A stretch of 64,000 bases of DNA from assembly GCA_034687125.1 (NCBI GenBank), contig JAQGBZ010000251.1, positions 28,208 through 92,207 of the forward strand. Direction: 5' to 3'. Numbering within the stretch: the stretch's first letter is position 1; each line of letters begins with the position of its first letter. This DNA is from Neelides folsomi (taxonomy: Eukaryota > Arthropoda > Collembola > Neelipleona > Neelidae). This document shows positions 1 to 13,338 of the stretch, piece after piece. The notes beneath the pieces were generated by a model that did not search any database, was not told where the DNA came from, and was given only the letters and a program-made list of their open reading frames with translations. The position numbers and the translations under genes were made by a program.

Positions 1-3000
1 ATAAAAATGAAGCCTTCTGTCGGGCGGGAGGAAGCGGACTGATGAAGAGCCTAAGTTTAGAATAGGAATGCAGAGCGAAGGGGAGCTCCGTCCCTAAATG
101 AATGGATCTCAAATGCCATCCGATCCGGAAAAGTTTTCCTTCGACGATGAAGTTTTATGATCCTCGTATTATGGACATTTTCTTTCAATGACATTTCTAG
201 GAAGACTCTTCCCCTACTTTACATGAAGAAAGAAATGAAATAAAGGCCCGGGAGAGACGACTCACTCGCCTCCTAATAACTTACAACGACTAAAAAGTTG
301 CTCAGGAAGCTTCCCCTTCTTCTAACTGAGTCAACGTCTTCATCAACCTTTACAACCCTCACAAATCGCCTTGCTCCTTATGACCCTCTTTTCTCAAAAC
401 CAAAGTTGTTCATAAAAGAAGAGGAAAACGGAATGGAAATATTGTAAGGAAGCCCCAGCCGCAAAACTTATTTTTTGTAACTCACAACTTCCTTCATTTC
501 CCAATAATTGAGATGAGTGGACGGAAGTAGTATAATTGAAATCTTCCCTTACACCAAAACCATATGGACTTATGGTTTGTCCCTTTTGTATAAGCTTGTA
601 ATATTTCCTACTTATCTCAATTACATAAATCGGTCTCTCGGTTGTTTTGAAAATTGTTTTCCTCGCAAAGGAAATTCCTCCATTTTTCATATGAGAAAAA
701 GTTTCTACAAAGATAAAAAGAACCGCATGAACTTTGCAATTAGTTTTAGTGTTTTCCTCATTTGACTCAAAATACGTATTAAGAATGTCTTGCGTTATTA
801 TAAATAATTACATTTAATACTCATAATTATAAAGGAGGAAAAGGAGAAACCCCGTGGGTTGAAGCACCAAAATTTATGAATCCTTTATAGCTAAAATAAT
901 TTCATTTAGAGGATTAAAGCATTTCAAAGGCGCATAATGGCCCTTTCCTTCTATAGTCATTCGGATGTGATTGTTTTGAGGGTCTGGGATGAATAAGCGA
1001 GTTGGAGATGGATTTAAATAGGAGCTTAGCCACATGTGACAGATGAATTGAGATGAATGGGTGGGCTGAGGCTGGGAGAAGGTGTCCAGAGGTGAGAGAA
1101 GTGAAACAGTGGCAGCGATTAGAGTAAATGGGTCTGTTTCCTCCCAAATAGGGAGAAGAGTCATTTGTCTGCCGCTCTCTTTCTCTTTGTTCCTTTTAAA
1201 CCCCGAGTCTTTTGGATGAATGGGAGGGAAGAGCGGAACAAGGGCTACTTTATCTCTCCCCAATCTATCCTCATTTATAAATTTGAACTTGTTCACGCGG
1301 CTCCTTCACAACTCTCCCCAAATCATCTGCGAGTGAGAGGAACAAAGACCGAGTTGAACCTCATTGAGCAGAGACTTATGGGCTTAACCTCTTGCGACAC
1401 TTGAGAAATTTCCTCTTGCCGCAACGGGTGAATCCGAGGAGAGTGAGTCGTTAAATTAAATGGGCGAGCTTATTAAAGGAACTTTACATGACTTGGAATG
1501 GGATTTGTGTCGGCGTGAGCATTTGGCTTAATAAGAGTAACTTGTAAGGGGTGAGGTATGTTTGCAATTTGGTCTTCACTCCGCTCCTCGTTTTTGCCCC
1601 TTATCTCCATTTGTTCTTCATTTCCCTTTGTGGTCCCGAGAAAGTTGAGAGAGGATGAAGATGGAAAGAGATAAAACCATCGCTATCAAAGAATCAATAG
1701 TGAGAGACGAGACGATCGGAAGAGTAAATATGTGTGACACAAATTAGGGGTCTTCCGCCCTATTTTTACCATCCCACACGTTTTTTGCATAATGCACGGA
1801 CTTCTTTTCCCAGATATTGTAATAACATCCCCGAAGGTAAAGTGGGCTGAGGACAGAAGGCAAACCAGAGATCATGTCATTCTTGTCACTTTCAAAGTAA
1901 TTCAATATCATTCTCACAGTAGCTTATGTGTGTTTTCCCCCGTTCGTTGGTCTAATGGATAGAGTGGAAAGGGAATTGAAAGATATTAGGTATCCAATCT
2001 CTCAACTCCACATCTGAATGCATTTCCTACCTGGCTTCATCACCCATCTCTTTTTCTTCCTCTTTCCATTAAGAGATCCACTCACTTAACTTGTGAGAGA
2101 AGAACTTGTATTTATGCAAGAGTGTATTTTTATCACACCGCTAAGAGAGGGGAGTAAGTATCCTTTGGTTTTCTTAAGTAATTAGCTGAAAAATAAAAGT
2201 GCCATTAGAGCTAGCCAATTTGTAGTGGATTTCTCAAGGAATGTTCAAACCATTTATCAGGGAAAGCTCTCTCTCGAGTCAGAAACTCGAAAGGGTAAAG
2301 AGGATCGAACGTGATGTAGTGCCGAAACGCGTCTTAAACCCGAGTTTTCTCTTCAAAAGGAATAATGAGTCAACATGAGGTGTGAGTTGGTGTAAAAATA
2401 CACCCAAAGAGGAGGGACGACCGAGAATTTAATGAGCTGCAATCGGGGGGTTGGAGGACGGGTGGCTAATAAGAATATATCTGAATGCTAATGATCCCTG
2501 GCTTCGACGGCGGAGGAAGTGACTCCCTCGGTGCCCTCAGTAAATGTGAAATCCTCTTCGTCGTAAAAACAGGGCAACTTCCTCTTAAGCTAATTCACCC
2601 CACTTTTAGTGTGTCTTTTGCAACATAATCTGAACGTAGGGTGTTCGCACCACAGGAAAAGATGTCTTGCTTCATCAACCATTGTTCAATCCTTGTTGTA
2701 AGAACATCAGTTTTCAAACCCACACGTGTTGGGACCTTTTCTCTTTGGTTAGCGAAGGGTGAGTCCTCCACTAAATCGCTCTTTCCCACATTTTTGCACC
2801 CCCGCTCAGAGGATCGTAAAATGATGGCGATGACTTGACTGAGAGAAGTAATGAATTTTTCAGACAAGGGTGGAGATGCCAAAATACTCGACGGACACAT
2901 GAACTCTAATGGAGGAGTTTCTTTTCCTCCATGTTTGAGATAAGTTAAAGACTTTTCAGTTTTCTCATACATACGAGTATTACACTCATGTACATAATAT

Positions 3001-4572
3001 GTATGAGTTAAACTGTATTCCCACTGCATCCCATCCAACTCTACTTATTTGGACTTCACAGACTCTTCATGGATATTAACCAAAGTCATAAATCCTTGTT
3101 GGAGAGGAGAGCGGGAAGTTAAGGATATGTAAGGCGGCTCCCACTGGACAATTTTAATCTCAAATGAGTTCCACTTCTGCCACTACTTCCTATTCCATCA
3201 AATGAAGCTCATTGAGAAATTTTCCATTTTTTCTCCTCTGCAATCATAATGATATAATGAAGGTCCGAGTTAGCCCGGAGTGACCTCAAGATGACTCCAT
3301 TTAAGGAGAGGGTGGTGGAATCCCACGCATGGAGTCAATTGGTATGTTGATGAAAAGATGATGGGAGGTCAATTGGCCTAATTAGGTGTCTGGATGCCAC
3401 TTATTTCCCAATTATATTCGATTGCTGGGACGTGATGGTGCGGGGAATATCAAAATGCCGAGAGGTAGCTGGCATCTTTAATGAATGAATCTCCTCTTGT
3501 TGGTACATTCAACATGTAGGTATGATGCTGATGAGCTGTAAGTTTGAAATGTAGCGAGTATTTCTTGTTTCGATATCTGACCACCTCTGAATGTGCTCAC
3601 CTCCGGCCAGGGCGTGAGGGATGGGAGATCTTGAAATCAAATCAAATTGGCCACAGTCATTGACATTTGACTCCTTTTTGGTCCAGTTTGAGTATTAAGA
3701 AGCCATGGCTGTCTGCCTCTCCCTCGCCTCGGTTGACAGGAGAGATGTATGAAGATGAAGTATGCCATTGGATTATATAATAATATTAAATATTCTCCGA
3801 ACTTCCTGAAGAGGTCGAGGAGAGAAATTGGTTTACTGCAGTTCATATAAATGTTCATGTTAAGATAGCCCTTTGATGGGAGGCCAAGGGAGAGAGCAAT
3901 AACGTCAGCCCACGTTGCTCATTAGAAAATTCTGTTCGCCTACGCTTCCCGAGCGTGGCTCGTTTTTGCGAAAAATTGTTGGAGATAAGATAGGTATTTT
4001 GGACAGGATGGCCAGCGCCTACTGTCTTCCTTGAATATTAATTCACTCCCTGAGATGTCATTTCACATTATTATAAAGATGAAGATTACGGAGCTTGGGT
4101 TTCATCCTTGGGTTTCTTCACCTCTCGACGTACTCTCGTCATTCTTTCCTTCTCCTGGATGTGAGAACACTCTTTGTTCCTATTCCTTGACAATCGATGG
4201 AGTGAGGATGGAGCGAAGGCACGACCCCGCATTTTAAACTCCGCATTAGAATATTGTTCATTATTTATTCGTGGACGAGGGAATGGAATGGGAGGATGTA
4301 TGGGCACGTAGGAGAGGAACAAAGGAGGATTGAATTAAGGAATGAATGGGCCGAATGTCTGGGAACTCGGGTGGGTGTAACATGTAAATTAGTTCGTGGC
4401 GAGAGAGTCGGGTGGAGAGTCGGAGGGTCGCGTTGGTGGGCTGTATGGGCCATTGATGGTCTCTTGAAAGAATCCGTCATGTCATGAGCAGCGTCTCCGA
4501 ACCCTTGTCCTTCCGACTGATCAATCAAGAGCCGTTTAATGTCCAGAGTGTAATTGATGGTTTTATTTTCAG
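1..4572. other. noncoding: upstream region or first coding intron of the kindlin gene
   Basis: No exon can be supported here. The first visible kindlin exon begins at 4573 inside a codon, so its 5' partner, coding roughly the first 45-50 residues of the F0 domain, must lie further left. I looked in the forward frames of this stretch for an F0-like segment (a Gly-Gly-hydrophobic-Met-Leu pattern) and did not find one, so the first coding exon is probably outside the window. The sequence is less AT-rich than most gaps and has many purine-rich tracts (GAGAGA, GGAAG). Open frames up to about 147 codons occur, but they lack recognisable domains, and the longest rely on non-ATG starts. Confidence 0.6.
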
Positions 4573-7500
4573 GGATCTCCATGGATTGGTCAGATCATGC
4601 CTTATGGTGGCCCGACCGAAACATGTGGCTGAGCCGGACGCGGTTCACACTCGACCAATATGGAGTTCAAGCTGACGCCCTCCTTTACTTCACCCCCGTT
4701 CATAAGGTGAGACCTTAAAGAGGACTCGAGTGAGAAATTGAACCTCGTGCCCATTTTCACCACACTTAAATAAATAGCCATCACCACCTCGTCAGAAGAC
4801 TTGAGACGGAATGGCTCGGGTGCATCCGTCGAGTTCAATCTCTTTTCCCTATACATTCCTGCTCATGTTTCGGGCCTTGTGGATTACCATAATTTTGATT
4901 TCCGTCAATCACACTCTTTGATGTTTGTTGACTCTTGATTCCTTTCAGATGCTCCGGGTTCAGTTACCAGACCGAAGAACATTAGATTGCAAAGTCGACT
5001 TTTCAATCAAAACATTCAACGCCATAGTTCAGCTCTGCAAAGAACTAGGTAAACATCAACGGAAACATTTTGCATCTGTCATTGTCATTAAATTTTAATT
5101 TCGCAATAATTCATTGAGAATCAGTGCCACATGGTTTCACTCTCACTCACATTTCTACTCAATATTATCCCATACTCGTTTGATGATGGGTGTACTTTGA
5201 AAATGAGAAGGAATGAATGGTGAAATGGCGTCAATCTGAGTTTCATATTTTTATACTTACATATCGTTTAATGAGGCTTTTTCCAATCATAAAGCATTGC
5301 ATATTTAAGCATTCATAAATACCTACTCTAGATAGTTTTTCAAAGAGTGGAGTATAAATAAAGCAGATAAATTCGACAGTTATAATGAGTTTTTTAAACC
5401 ATTTATTATTAAGATTTACCTTGAGTTGGGGTTTTTATCAACGTTTATTGCTTTTTTAAGCTAATGTTAAATAGATATCTATCAGCGTCGTAATTAGTTT
5501 TATCAAGGTAGTAATTATAACAATGGTTCATGCAAATTAATTAGGTGAGATAGAACTGGAACCTCAAACCACAAAATTAGCTCAACAAAAGGTCTTTTGG
5601 CAATAACACTTTCGCATATAAATATTTGATTGCCATATGTAGAGTATTTATTTATGCTTATATTTATGTACATAGGTTACTCATTCTAATATTTATTTAC
5701 TTAATCTTCACTATACATTCAACGAACTGAAATTGGATCATTTTTGTGTATTAATTTAATTCCATCTGGATTAGATCATACTACGATGTGAGCCAATTGA
5801 AATTGAGAATATGGGGCTTGGAATGTTACTCGAATTACTCTATATAAACTAAAGCAGGAGAAATGATTTGTTAGAGGAATGTAGTGGTTTTGAGATTAGA
5901 TAAATATCTTTTTAAACAACAGCTTGCTTTTCATGAAACCAAATAAAACTATCTTTTCTGATATTAAATTCATTGGTTTATAACTCCTCTCCTATGTAGT
6001 TAAAGCACTTAGGTGCGTACTGCGTCTCTTTTATTTGATCCGGGCAAAGAGAGACGTTGGGTTTGATATCAAAGCTGTCGATTCTACGAAATGTTTCGAA
6101 GAAAAAAACCAACTGTTTATTTAATGAACCATTTTTGATTATGACTTCATTTTTAAGAGATTAAATATCATTTTATTTACCTAGTCGGAATATCCTTTTA
6201 GGAGTTAAATTACATAATGATATAATGTTTTGTCGTGTAAGTTTTATTAACAGCTAAATTCTTAAATTATGTTGCTCTCATGTTCATTTATTGACGTATT
6301 GAAAATTAGAAATATGTAAATTAAAACTTGGTCATACTGTTACGTAATGTGACTTACTTTTAGGTAGTTAACTTATAGTTTCACCTTTCAAATTCAGTAT
6401 GAGGTTAATAAGGAAATGCGCTTGCATAAAAATTTCTATTTGAGCTATGATTATAAATGACTTTATTGCTTAATTCTGAAAGCAGAGGAACGTTTTATTT
6501 ATGTTATAATCGGTTTTACATAAGCTTTTAAAATACTCAAACTTAAACATTAAAGTAATATAAATATAATGGAAAAAATTACATATAAGTAAATGTTATG
6601 TTTAATTTTATGAATTGTAAATTTTTACTTGTTTAAAACAACAGTAATTGGAATTTCTCAACTGTAACGTAACGTGCATATAAATTATTCATTTTGAACA
6701 AAAACTATGAGTTTGAATTCATTTTAACTGTTTCTGACAAATGGAATTTTGTGAATTATAAATTACATTTACATTAGGGCTATAAAAGGAATTCCAAATT
6801 ATTGTTCAAATTGCAAAGAATTATGAGGGGAAATGATTTACAAGAATTCTTGAAGACTCATAAAGACTTTAATAATTCATATTTGAATTACTCATACTGA
6901 AAAATATATGAGAGTCAAATGGTAAGGGAAAGCTTTAGTGCTTAATTATGTGGTGGCTGTATAAAATCCTATAAACGTCTTAAGGTTAATCCATAAGCAT
7001 CTATTACATATATGCAATTTAGGATGAAAAAAGAGAAGAAAGAGCACAATAAAGACTATTTTCCGTTTTATTACATCGTAAAGCGAAGTAACAAACAGTC
7101 CGAAACTACTTTCTCTCAATATTACCAGCGAGCAAACGATGTCTCTGGTTATTTATTCAGAAGATAAACAAACATTTGCATAATAATCCGATTATTGAGA
7201 AGTTACGAATTTAGGTGGACAATAATAGGAGCCGTGATTTTTATAGGGATCATAAATTATGGCAAGGTACACACGAAGAAGTTCTGGCGACTTCTAGTTT
7301 CCGTCCACTGCCTTTTCCTTGATTTATTATTCAACTTTATTCATTGGACTTACAACTAAATTTACTTGTCTCCATTTAAATCCCTGCAAATTGAAGCCAA
7401 ACCATGTTGCTCTCATAACTTAATGTCAAGTTCCTGATCGAACAAGTAATTTGAACTTTTATGAGTTGAATCAATTAGCCAAACTCTGGTTTAGGCAGAT

Positions 7501-10500
7501 TTATATAACGTAAAACTGCCAGAGAGCAAGTTTCTCAAATTCCATAAACATGGCACAAATGCACAGAAAGCAATTTGTAATTCTCATCAGCGCATTCAGT
7601 AGATGTTTGAGCAAGTTCGTAAATATTAAATGTAATTCAATAGGATTCAATAGGAGGTTTCATTAATTGCTCAAGAAGCTTGAAACTAATGTACGGACAT
7701 TAAACAACAACTAGGAATGTGAAGAATGTCATGCATAACCAATATTGTACTAACTACATATTTAATTAAAGCCAAGAATTTTTCAATGGCTGGTTTCACA
7801 CTAAATCACAAGTTAAGTAGTTTTACATGCTTAACTTTATATCCTGCAATTAATTTGGTGATGCATAAGCGCCCTAAATTACCATCATGGGATTAACCAA
7901 TGAATAATTTATTTGACAGCTCTGAGACATCCAGAAGAATTGTCCTTTTGTCGTCCTTTGAATCAAGAACATTTAAAAGCGAATTACCAACAAGTCCGGA
8001 ATCGGAAAATCACCCATCAGGAAGAAATGAAGCGTGGGCGAAGTCCGCTTCCTCCCCCAGACACGAATTCCTTCATCCCGACGGCCAATTCAAACGGGTC
8101 CATGTACAGCCGCCACAATCATAGCACGGGTAGCAGCAGCAGTTCCGGGAGCAGCAATGGCTACCTTTGTGCTCCAGTCCGCTCTCCCTCCAAGAGCACT
8201 CCAATCAGCTCTCCGATGAGCTCGGGCGGGAGCGGCGGGGGTGGAGGCTGGAACTCCAACCAGGCCTCGCCCTACAACACGATGAACTTGAACGGGTCCT
8301 ACTCTCCCCAGCCAATCCTCAACGGCGTCAACGACATCGATGTGGATGTGTTGGCCCAGAGTCCCCCGCCCCTGACCAACGAGGCGAGGTCGAAGATGTT
8401 GAGGCCGAAGAACCTTTTGGAGCGAGCTCGCATGAACGTGGCGTAAGTAAAAATTCCCCTCAATTTACATTTCTCATATGGGCATAAAGTCATTAAAACG
8501 AGGATTTAATGATCCAAGAAATGGGAATAGAATGTCAGGGGTCAATTTGTTGTTAGATGGATGATTAGATGGGGCTCGACCTGTCCCATCAATTGTAGTT
8601 TTCTCACTTGCCGGGCGGCTCCTTGGAGCCGCTCAGGCCGACTTTATCTTAAGTGGGGAAAGTGAGAGAGAAGGATTTAACGTGCCGCTTTTACAGGTGG
8701 CTCGACTCGTCATTGTCAATTATGGAGCAAGGAGTGAGGGAATTTGACACGCTGTTGCTCCGATTCAAATTCTACACTTTTTACGACCTCAACCCCAAGT
8801 ATGACTCCGTGCGAATCAATCAACTGTATGAACAAGCAAGATGGCAACTCCTCAATGAAGAAATTGATTGTACTGAGGAAGAGATGCTCATGTTCGCCGC
8901 TCTCCAGGTATCCAGTCAAATACTTTTTTTATTCTTAAAAAACTCTTAAAACCCCCACCGCCCCACTCATCGAGGTTTTTATAATGACTCAGCTGCAAGT
9001 GAACCTTCAAGCCAATGTGCCTCAGCCAGAGTATGGATCCCCTGCCGAAGACGACATCGATGCGGCGCTGAACGACTTGCAAATAACTCTTGAAGGGACG
9101 AGCGTCAACAATCGGAACATGATGCATGTGCCGGAGCTCTCGGACAGCCTGAGAGTCTTGAAGTAATTATTTAAAGAGTGTGGGCGGCGACCGATTCTAA
9201 CCGTTTCTTTTCCCAATAGGCCAAAGAAGTTTACGCTCAAGGCGTATAAAAAGTACCACGTAACTTGTCGGGACCTTTACATGAACTTCCAAAAAGCACG
9301 AGGAGATGTAGAATCTTCTTTTTCAATCAGCCTACGGGGGTGTGAGGTGACGCCGGACGTGAACCTGAGCCAGGGGAAGTACGGAATTAAGCTGGAGGTT
9401 CCTGGGCATGAGGGAATGTCAGAGTACTGGATTCGGTGCGATTCGGTGAGACTGATGTTATAAAGCTATTATAAAGCTTCAGGGCTCACCTCTAACTTTA
9501 TTTTGGGGTAAACAGGAAGAACAGTATGCCAAATGGATGGCGGCTTGCAAATTGGGGTCAAAGGGGAAGACCCTCGCTGACAGCTCTTACGATACCGAAG
9601 TGAAAACAATCCAGACATTTTTATCGATGCAGCACCGGGCTCCCACTCTTGCAATTAACCCTTCTTCCTTTGAAATCACACCGGCGGACTATGTGGCCCC
9701 GCGGTTCTTGAAGAAAATAAAGGGAAAGGTAGGAGGAAACCCATTTACTTTTTTTCTCTCTAAATTTTTTCCTTCATCCGCTGCCAAATGGTCCTTGGCT
9801 TCATCGATCTTCCTTTCTTCTTTCCTATAAATGATGTCAATATTTATGGTTTGTTGAACTTGGGCGTTTCCAGTTGACCCAGCGGATTCTCGAAGCCCAC
9901 ACGAATGTCAAAGATTGCAATCTCATCGAAGCTAAGATGAATTACATCAAAGCCTGGCAATCGCTTCCGGACTTTGGTTTGACACTTTTTGTCGTCCGCT
10001 TTTCCAATGGGAAAAAAGACGAGCTCCTTGGCGTCGCCTTCAACAGGATAATGAGGATGGATATGAATTCAGGAGACCATATCAAGACTTGGAGATATAG
10101 TTCTATGAAGGTAATAACATTATTTTGTTAAATGCTATATATTCGAATCTCACACTCGCGATATTTTATTAACACCAAAATCATGCCAACATTTTTCATT
10201 ATGTGCATTACAATCAATTATATGACTTGTAGGCCTGGAATGTAAACTGGGAGGTGAAAGTGATGATGATTCAATTGGACGACGAGAACGTAAATTTCAG
10301 CTGCCTCTCAGCCGACTGCAAAGTCGTCCATGAATTCATCGGAGGGTAAGTCATCATTCATCATTGAGGAAAGCGAGGTTTAATGAGAAGTGATCAGTTG
10401 TGTTAATTCATTTCTCTTCCAGGTACATTTTCCAAATGCAGAGAAGTAAAGATGCGAGTCAGAACCTTAATGACGAGCTCTTCCATAAATTGACCGGAGG

Positions 10501-10510
10501 CTGGTCCTAA
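4573..10510 (+). CDS. kindlin / fermitin family protein (UNC-112 homologue), 5'-partial
   Basis: Kindlin is a FERM-domain adaptor that binds integrin beta tails and works with talin and the ILK-PINCH-parvin complex at adhesions and muscle attachments. Ten exons: 4573-4706, 4949-5048, 7920-8442, 8697-8907, 8993-9162, 9220-9445, 9516-9728, 9874-10110, 10233-10345, 10423-10510. All junctions are GT-AG and the phases close, giving 670 codons plus a split first codon. Seen in order: end of F0 with the family motif [10 protein letters not shown]1 ([10 protein letters not shown], then RHPEELSF); a long Ser/Gly/Pro-rich loop inside F1 (about 8030-8330); F2 ([36 protein letters not shown]); a PH domain inserted in F2 ([34 protein letters not shown]); the rest of F2 ([20 protein letters not shown]); and F3 ([21 protein letters not shown]). 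Family proteins are about 680-720 aa, so only the first coding exon is missing. At the integrin-contact QW motif this protein has Ala-Trp. Identity is very secure. Confidence 0.97.
5049..7919 (+). other. long intron of the kindlin gene
   Basis: A 2.9-kb AT-rich intron between the exon ending at the codon split after KEL (5048) and the exon beginning at 7920. It has a GTAAAC donor and a TTTGACAG acceptor. No coding, RNA or repeat feature was recognised in it. Confidence 0.85.
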
Positions 10511-13338
10511 ATCTGTCGACTCGTATCATCCTATTAATTTATATCCTCTTTTGACTAGATTTCTCTATAATTAACTGCTATCTATATTTACCACTTCAAC
10601 GTCATGTGAACGTGGTTTTTTTATTATCGTGTATGAGTTATAAAGTTATAATTAAAGCCTACGATGCGTAGGATCGTCGTTTCATGTAGACTCAAGTTTT
10701 GAAAATTATTCTTTATTAATAGGGAATAGTGAAACTTTAAGAGTTTAGTTAACATTCATATCGTTTTAATGATGAGATGTTTTTTCTCCTCTTATTTAAG
10801 ATCCGTATGTTACAAAAATGTTTACTTAAAGTTTGTACATAATCTTGTAAAATTTAACAATTTTTATATAATATAAATATTTATATAAATCTTAAAAGTA
10901 TAGTAAAATGGATGCTTCCCTTTGATGTGTGTAGAAATGAGAGCGTGGTTCTGTTTGCATTGATCAGAATGTGTTTGTATTATGTATTGATTTTGTAAAT
11001 TACAGTAATTATTGTAAGTTAAGTAAATAAAACTTTATTTTTGAGGATTCAATAATTATATTAACGCTATTAATTTTCGTTAAATTATTAAAGTTATAAG
11101 TTTTAATGGACAGAATGAAAACCTACTTATTAAACTATAAACTACTAATATTACCTGATTTGAAATATAGATTTGACATATTTCAATGGATTCAAAGTGC
11201 AATTAAATTGTAAAAATGAATTACAAAGTTCTAGTTATTCTTCTAGATAGAGACATTATTTAAACATTGTTATCTTACATGTTTACAATGTTAAAAAATA
11301 CTTATAGAGTAGAATTAAGTTTAATGCTTAAGAAATAAGATGGGTGTGATGCTGTTTTAATATCTGTGTGATTATATCTGAATGATTCTTACTAATGTTA
11401 TTAAAAAAGTATTAATGTTTCAATGTGTAAGCAAAACTTAACAGTCGAGCACATAAATGAATGAGAGATTTTTAAGTTAGAATTGAGAATGAGATTAATA
11501 GTTAATATTAGGCGTATAGTTTTATCAAACTTTACTTATAATCTATGTTATAAGGACTATATTATACATTTTGTAAATCATAAATTCGTTTTAAACGGAA
11601 CAATGATATATCTCAGATCAAACGGTGCCATAAATGTACAGAGAGTATTCAATTTTAAATCGAATATTATTATACATAGAGCTTTTAACAATGCATTTTT
11701 AATTCTCAAGTTTTTTTGTTTAATTATTAGAAACTTATTAGAAATATATTGGATGAATGATGTTTTTAGAAGTATCGATGTAAGATCTTTATGAAATTCT
11801 TAGAATCAATCTTACCTATCATATATACACACAGATACTTTAAAATTGGGCATAAAATGTTATATCAATATATTGGTAAACAATTGAATGTCTCTATTAA
11901 AATAAAGCTTGTTATATAATAATTAGCTCTCTAAAAACTATTAATATTTTGAAGTTTATATGCAATTTGCGCTAAGCAAGCTGAGCTTAAGGGTAATTTA
12001 GAAATGCATATTTACGCAACATGTTACTTCGTTAGTATCTGTACTTACAATTTATAAAATTTCATTGTCATTATAATTGTCTGAATTTCTGGATATAATG
12101 TAATGATTAAAGAGCGTGAGCACATGATTTAATTCTAAACTAAAAAATTAATATTTATCAAATATGTTATGATAATAATATTACATATTTAGTAATCATT
12201 CAACGATAATCGTGTTTGAACATAAAGATGCAAAAGATAATTTGAATTCTTATTTGCGACTTTCACTAATGAAGAAAGTTTAATCGAGTCAATGTAATGT
12301 CAATCGCTTCTATTTATGAAATAAACCAAAAGCTACATCTATAATAGAATTTATCAATAGTTAAATATTATGAAATTATTAAGATAAGTTACAATAAATG
12401 TTAGAAAATATTCAAATGTTATAATTCAAATATGTATAAAGACCGTTGATTTTTGATTTTCTAGCAATCAATATTAATATGGAATAAATTATGGTAAGAA
12501 TAGGAGATGATAATTTGATGACAAGTAAGGAAAACGGGTTTTTAAATTGGTCAAATTGATGGGTGAAATACAAATCATCCTAAATTGTAAGTTTGTTTAC
12601 AATAATTTTTATAGTAGTTAGCCTTATAAATCTGTGTAAGCAAGCTACATAATTAAGCTAAAGCACTTCGTTATACTTCTGTTCTAGGTATTATCTTTAA
12701 AAATTATAAAATTGATTATATAAATCATAATATTAATAAAGATTTAAAAATAGATCAATTTTATTGACTGTAACCCAACAAAATTAAGAAATAAGATGTC
12801 AATTTAAGTAAATTCAAAGAAATCTTTACGTTGTCCATTTCATTTGAAGAAAATACTTTCAGAATTTGTTTCGTGAGTTTTGTATAATTAAGGTTTATCT
12901 ATACATTAACTGTTTTGTTCTTTTTTAATATTAAACAAATATTAAACAAATATAAAATAATATCCAATTAAAAAATATTTTACTTGCAAGTAACAAAAAG
13001 CATTAACATGCGATGGCAATTCAACTTACCTATACATACAATTTATGACTATTGCGAAATACGTGTACTTGTAATATTTGTTAATTCACCATAATTATTT
13101 CAATAAAAGTATGTATAAATAGGCTTTGAATTAAATCGATGATAAAAGTTTAAGTTGAAAATAAATGGCTATTGAAATGGGCCTTTACCTTACTTTATTT
13201 ATCACTCTTTGATTCACATTGAATAATCATTGTATAGATAATGCCAAACTACCATACTTTTGTGTACCACGTAATTACGTATACTTTGATAAATTATTAT
13301 GTAGTTATTGATATATTTATATCTGTATTTAATATTAT
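10511..13338. other. convergent intergenic region, kindlin 3' end to radial spoke 3' end
   Basis: Very AT-rich noncoding DNA holding the 3' UTRs of two convergent genes. An AATAAA polyadenylation signal at 11026 could serve kindlin, about 515 bases after its stop. An ATG-free-looking 103-codon frame at 11483-11794 is AT-biased and has no recognisable domain, so I do not call it a gene. Confidence 0.6.
11026..11031 (+). promoter_or_regulatory. candidate polyadenylation signal AATAAA of kindlin
   Basis: AATAAA hexamer about 515 bases downstream of the kindlin stop codon. In such AT-rich DNA the hexamer is common by chance, so this is only a candidate. Confidence 0.3.

Noticed and set aside
874-1296. 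140-codon open frame, minus strand, with an overlapping 77-codon frame
   Set aside because: Non-ATG start, no recognisable motif, overlapped by other open frames on both strands.
1946-1968. tRNA-like D-arm string GGTCTAATGGATAGAG
   Set aside because: No acceptor-stem pairing, anticodon arm or T-arm consensus follows in the next 60 bases, so it is a chance match.
2595-3038. 147-codon open frame, minus strand
   Set aside because: Begins at a non-ATG codon, no domain or splice support, and its length is not surprising for a balanced-composition block searched in six frames.
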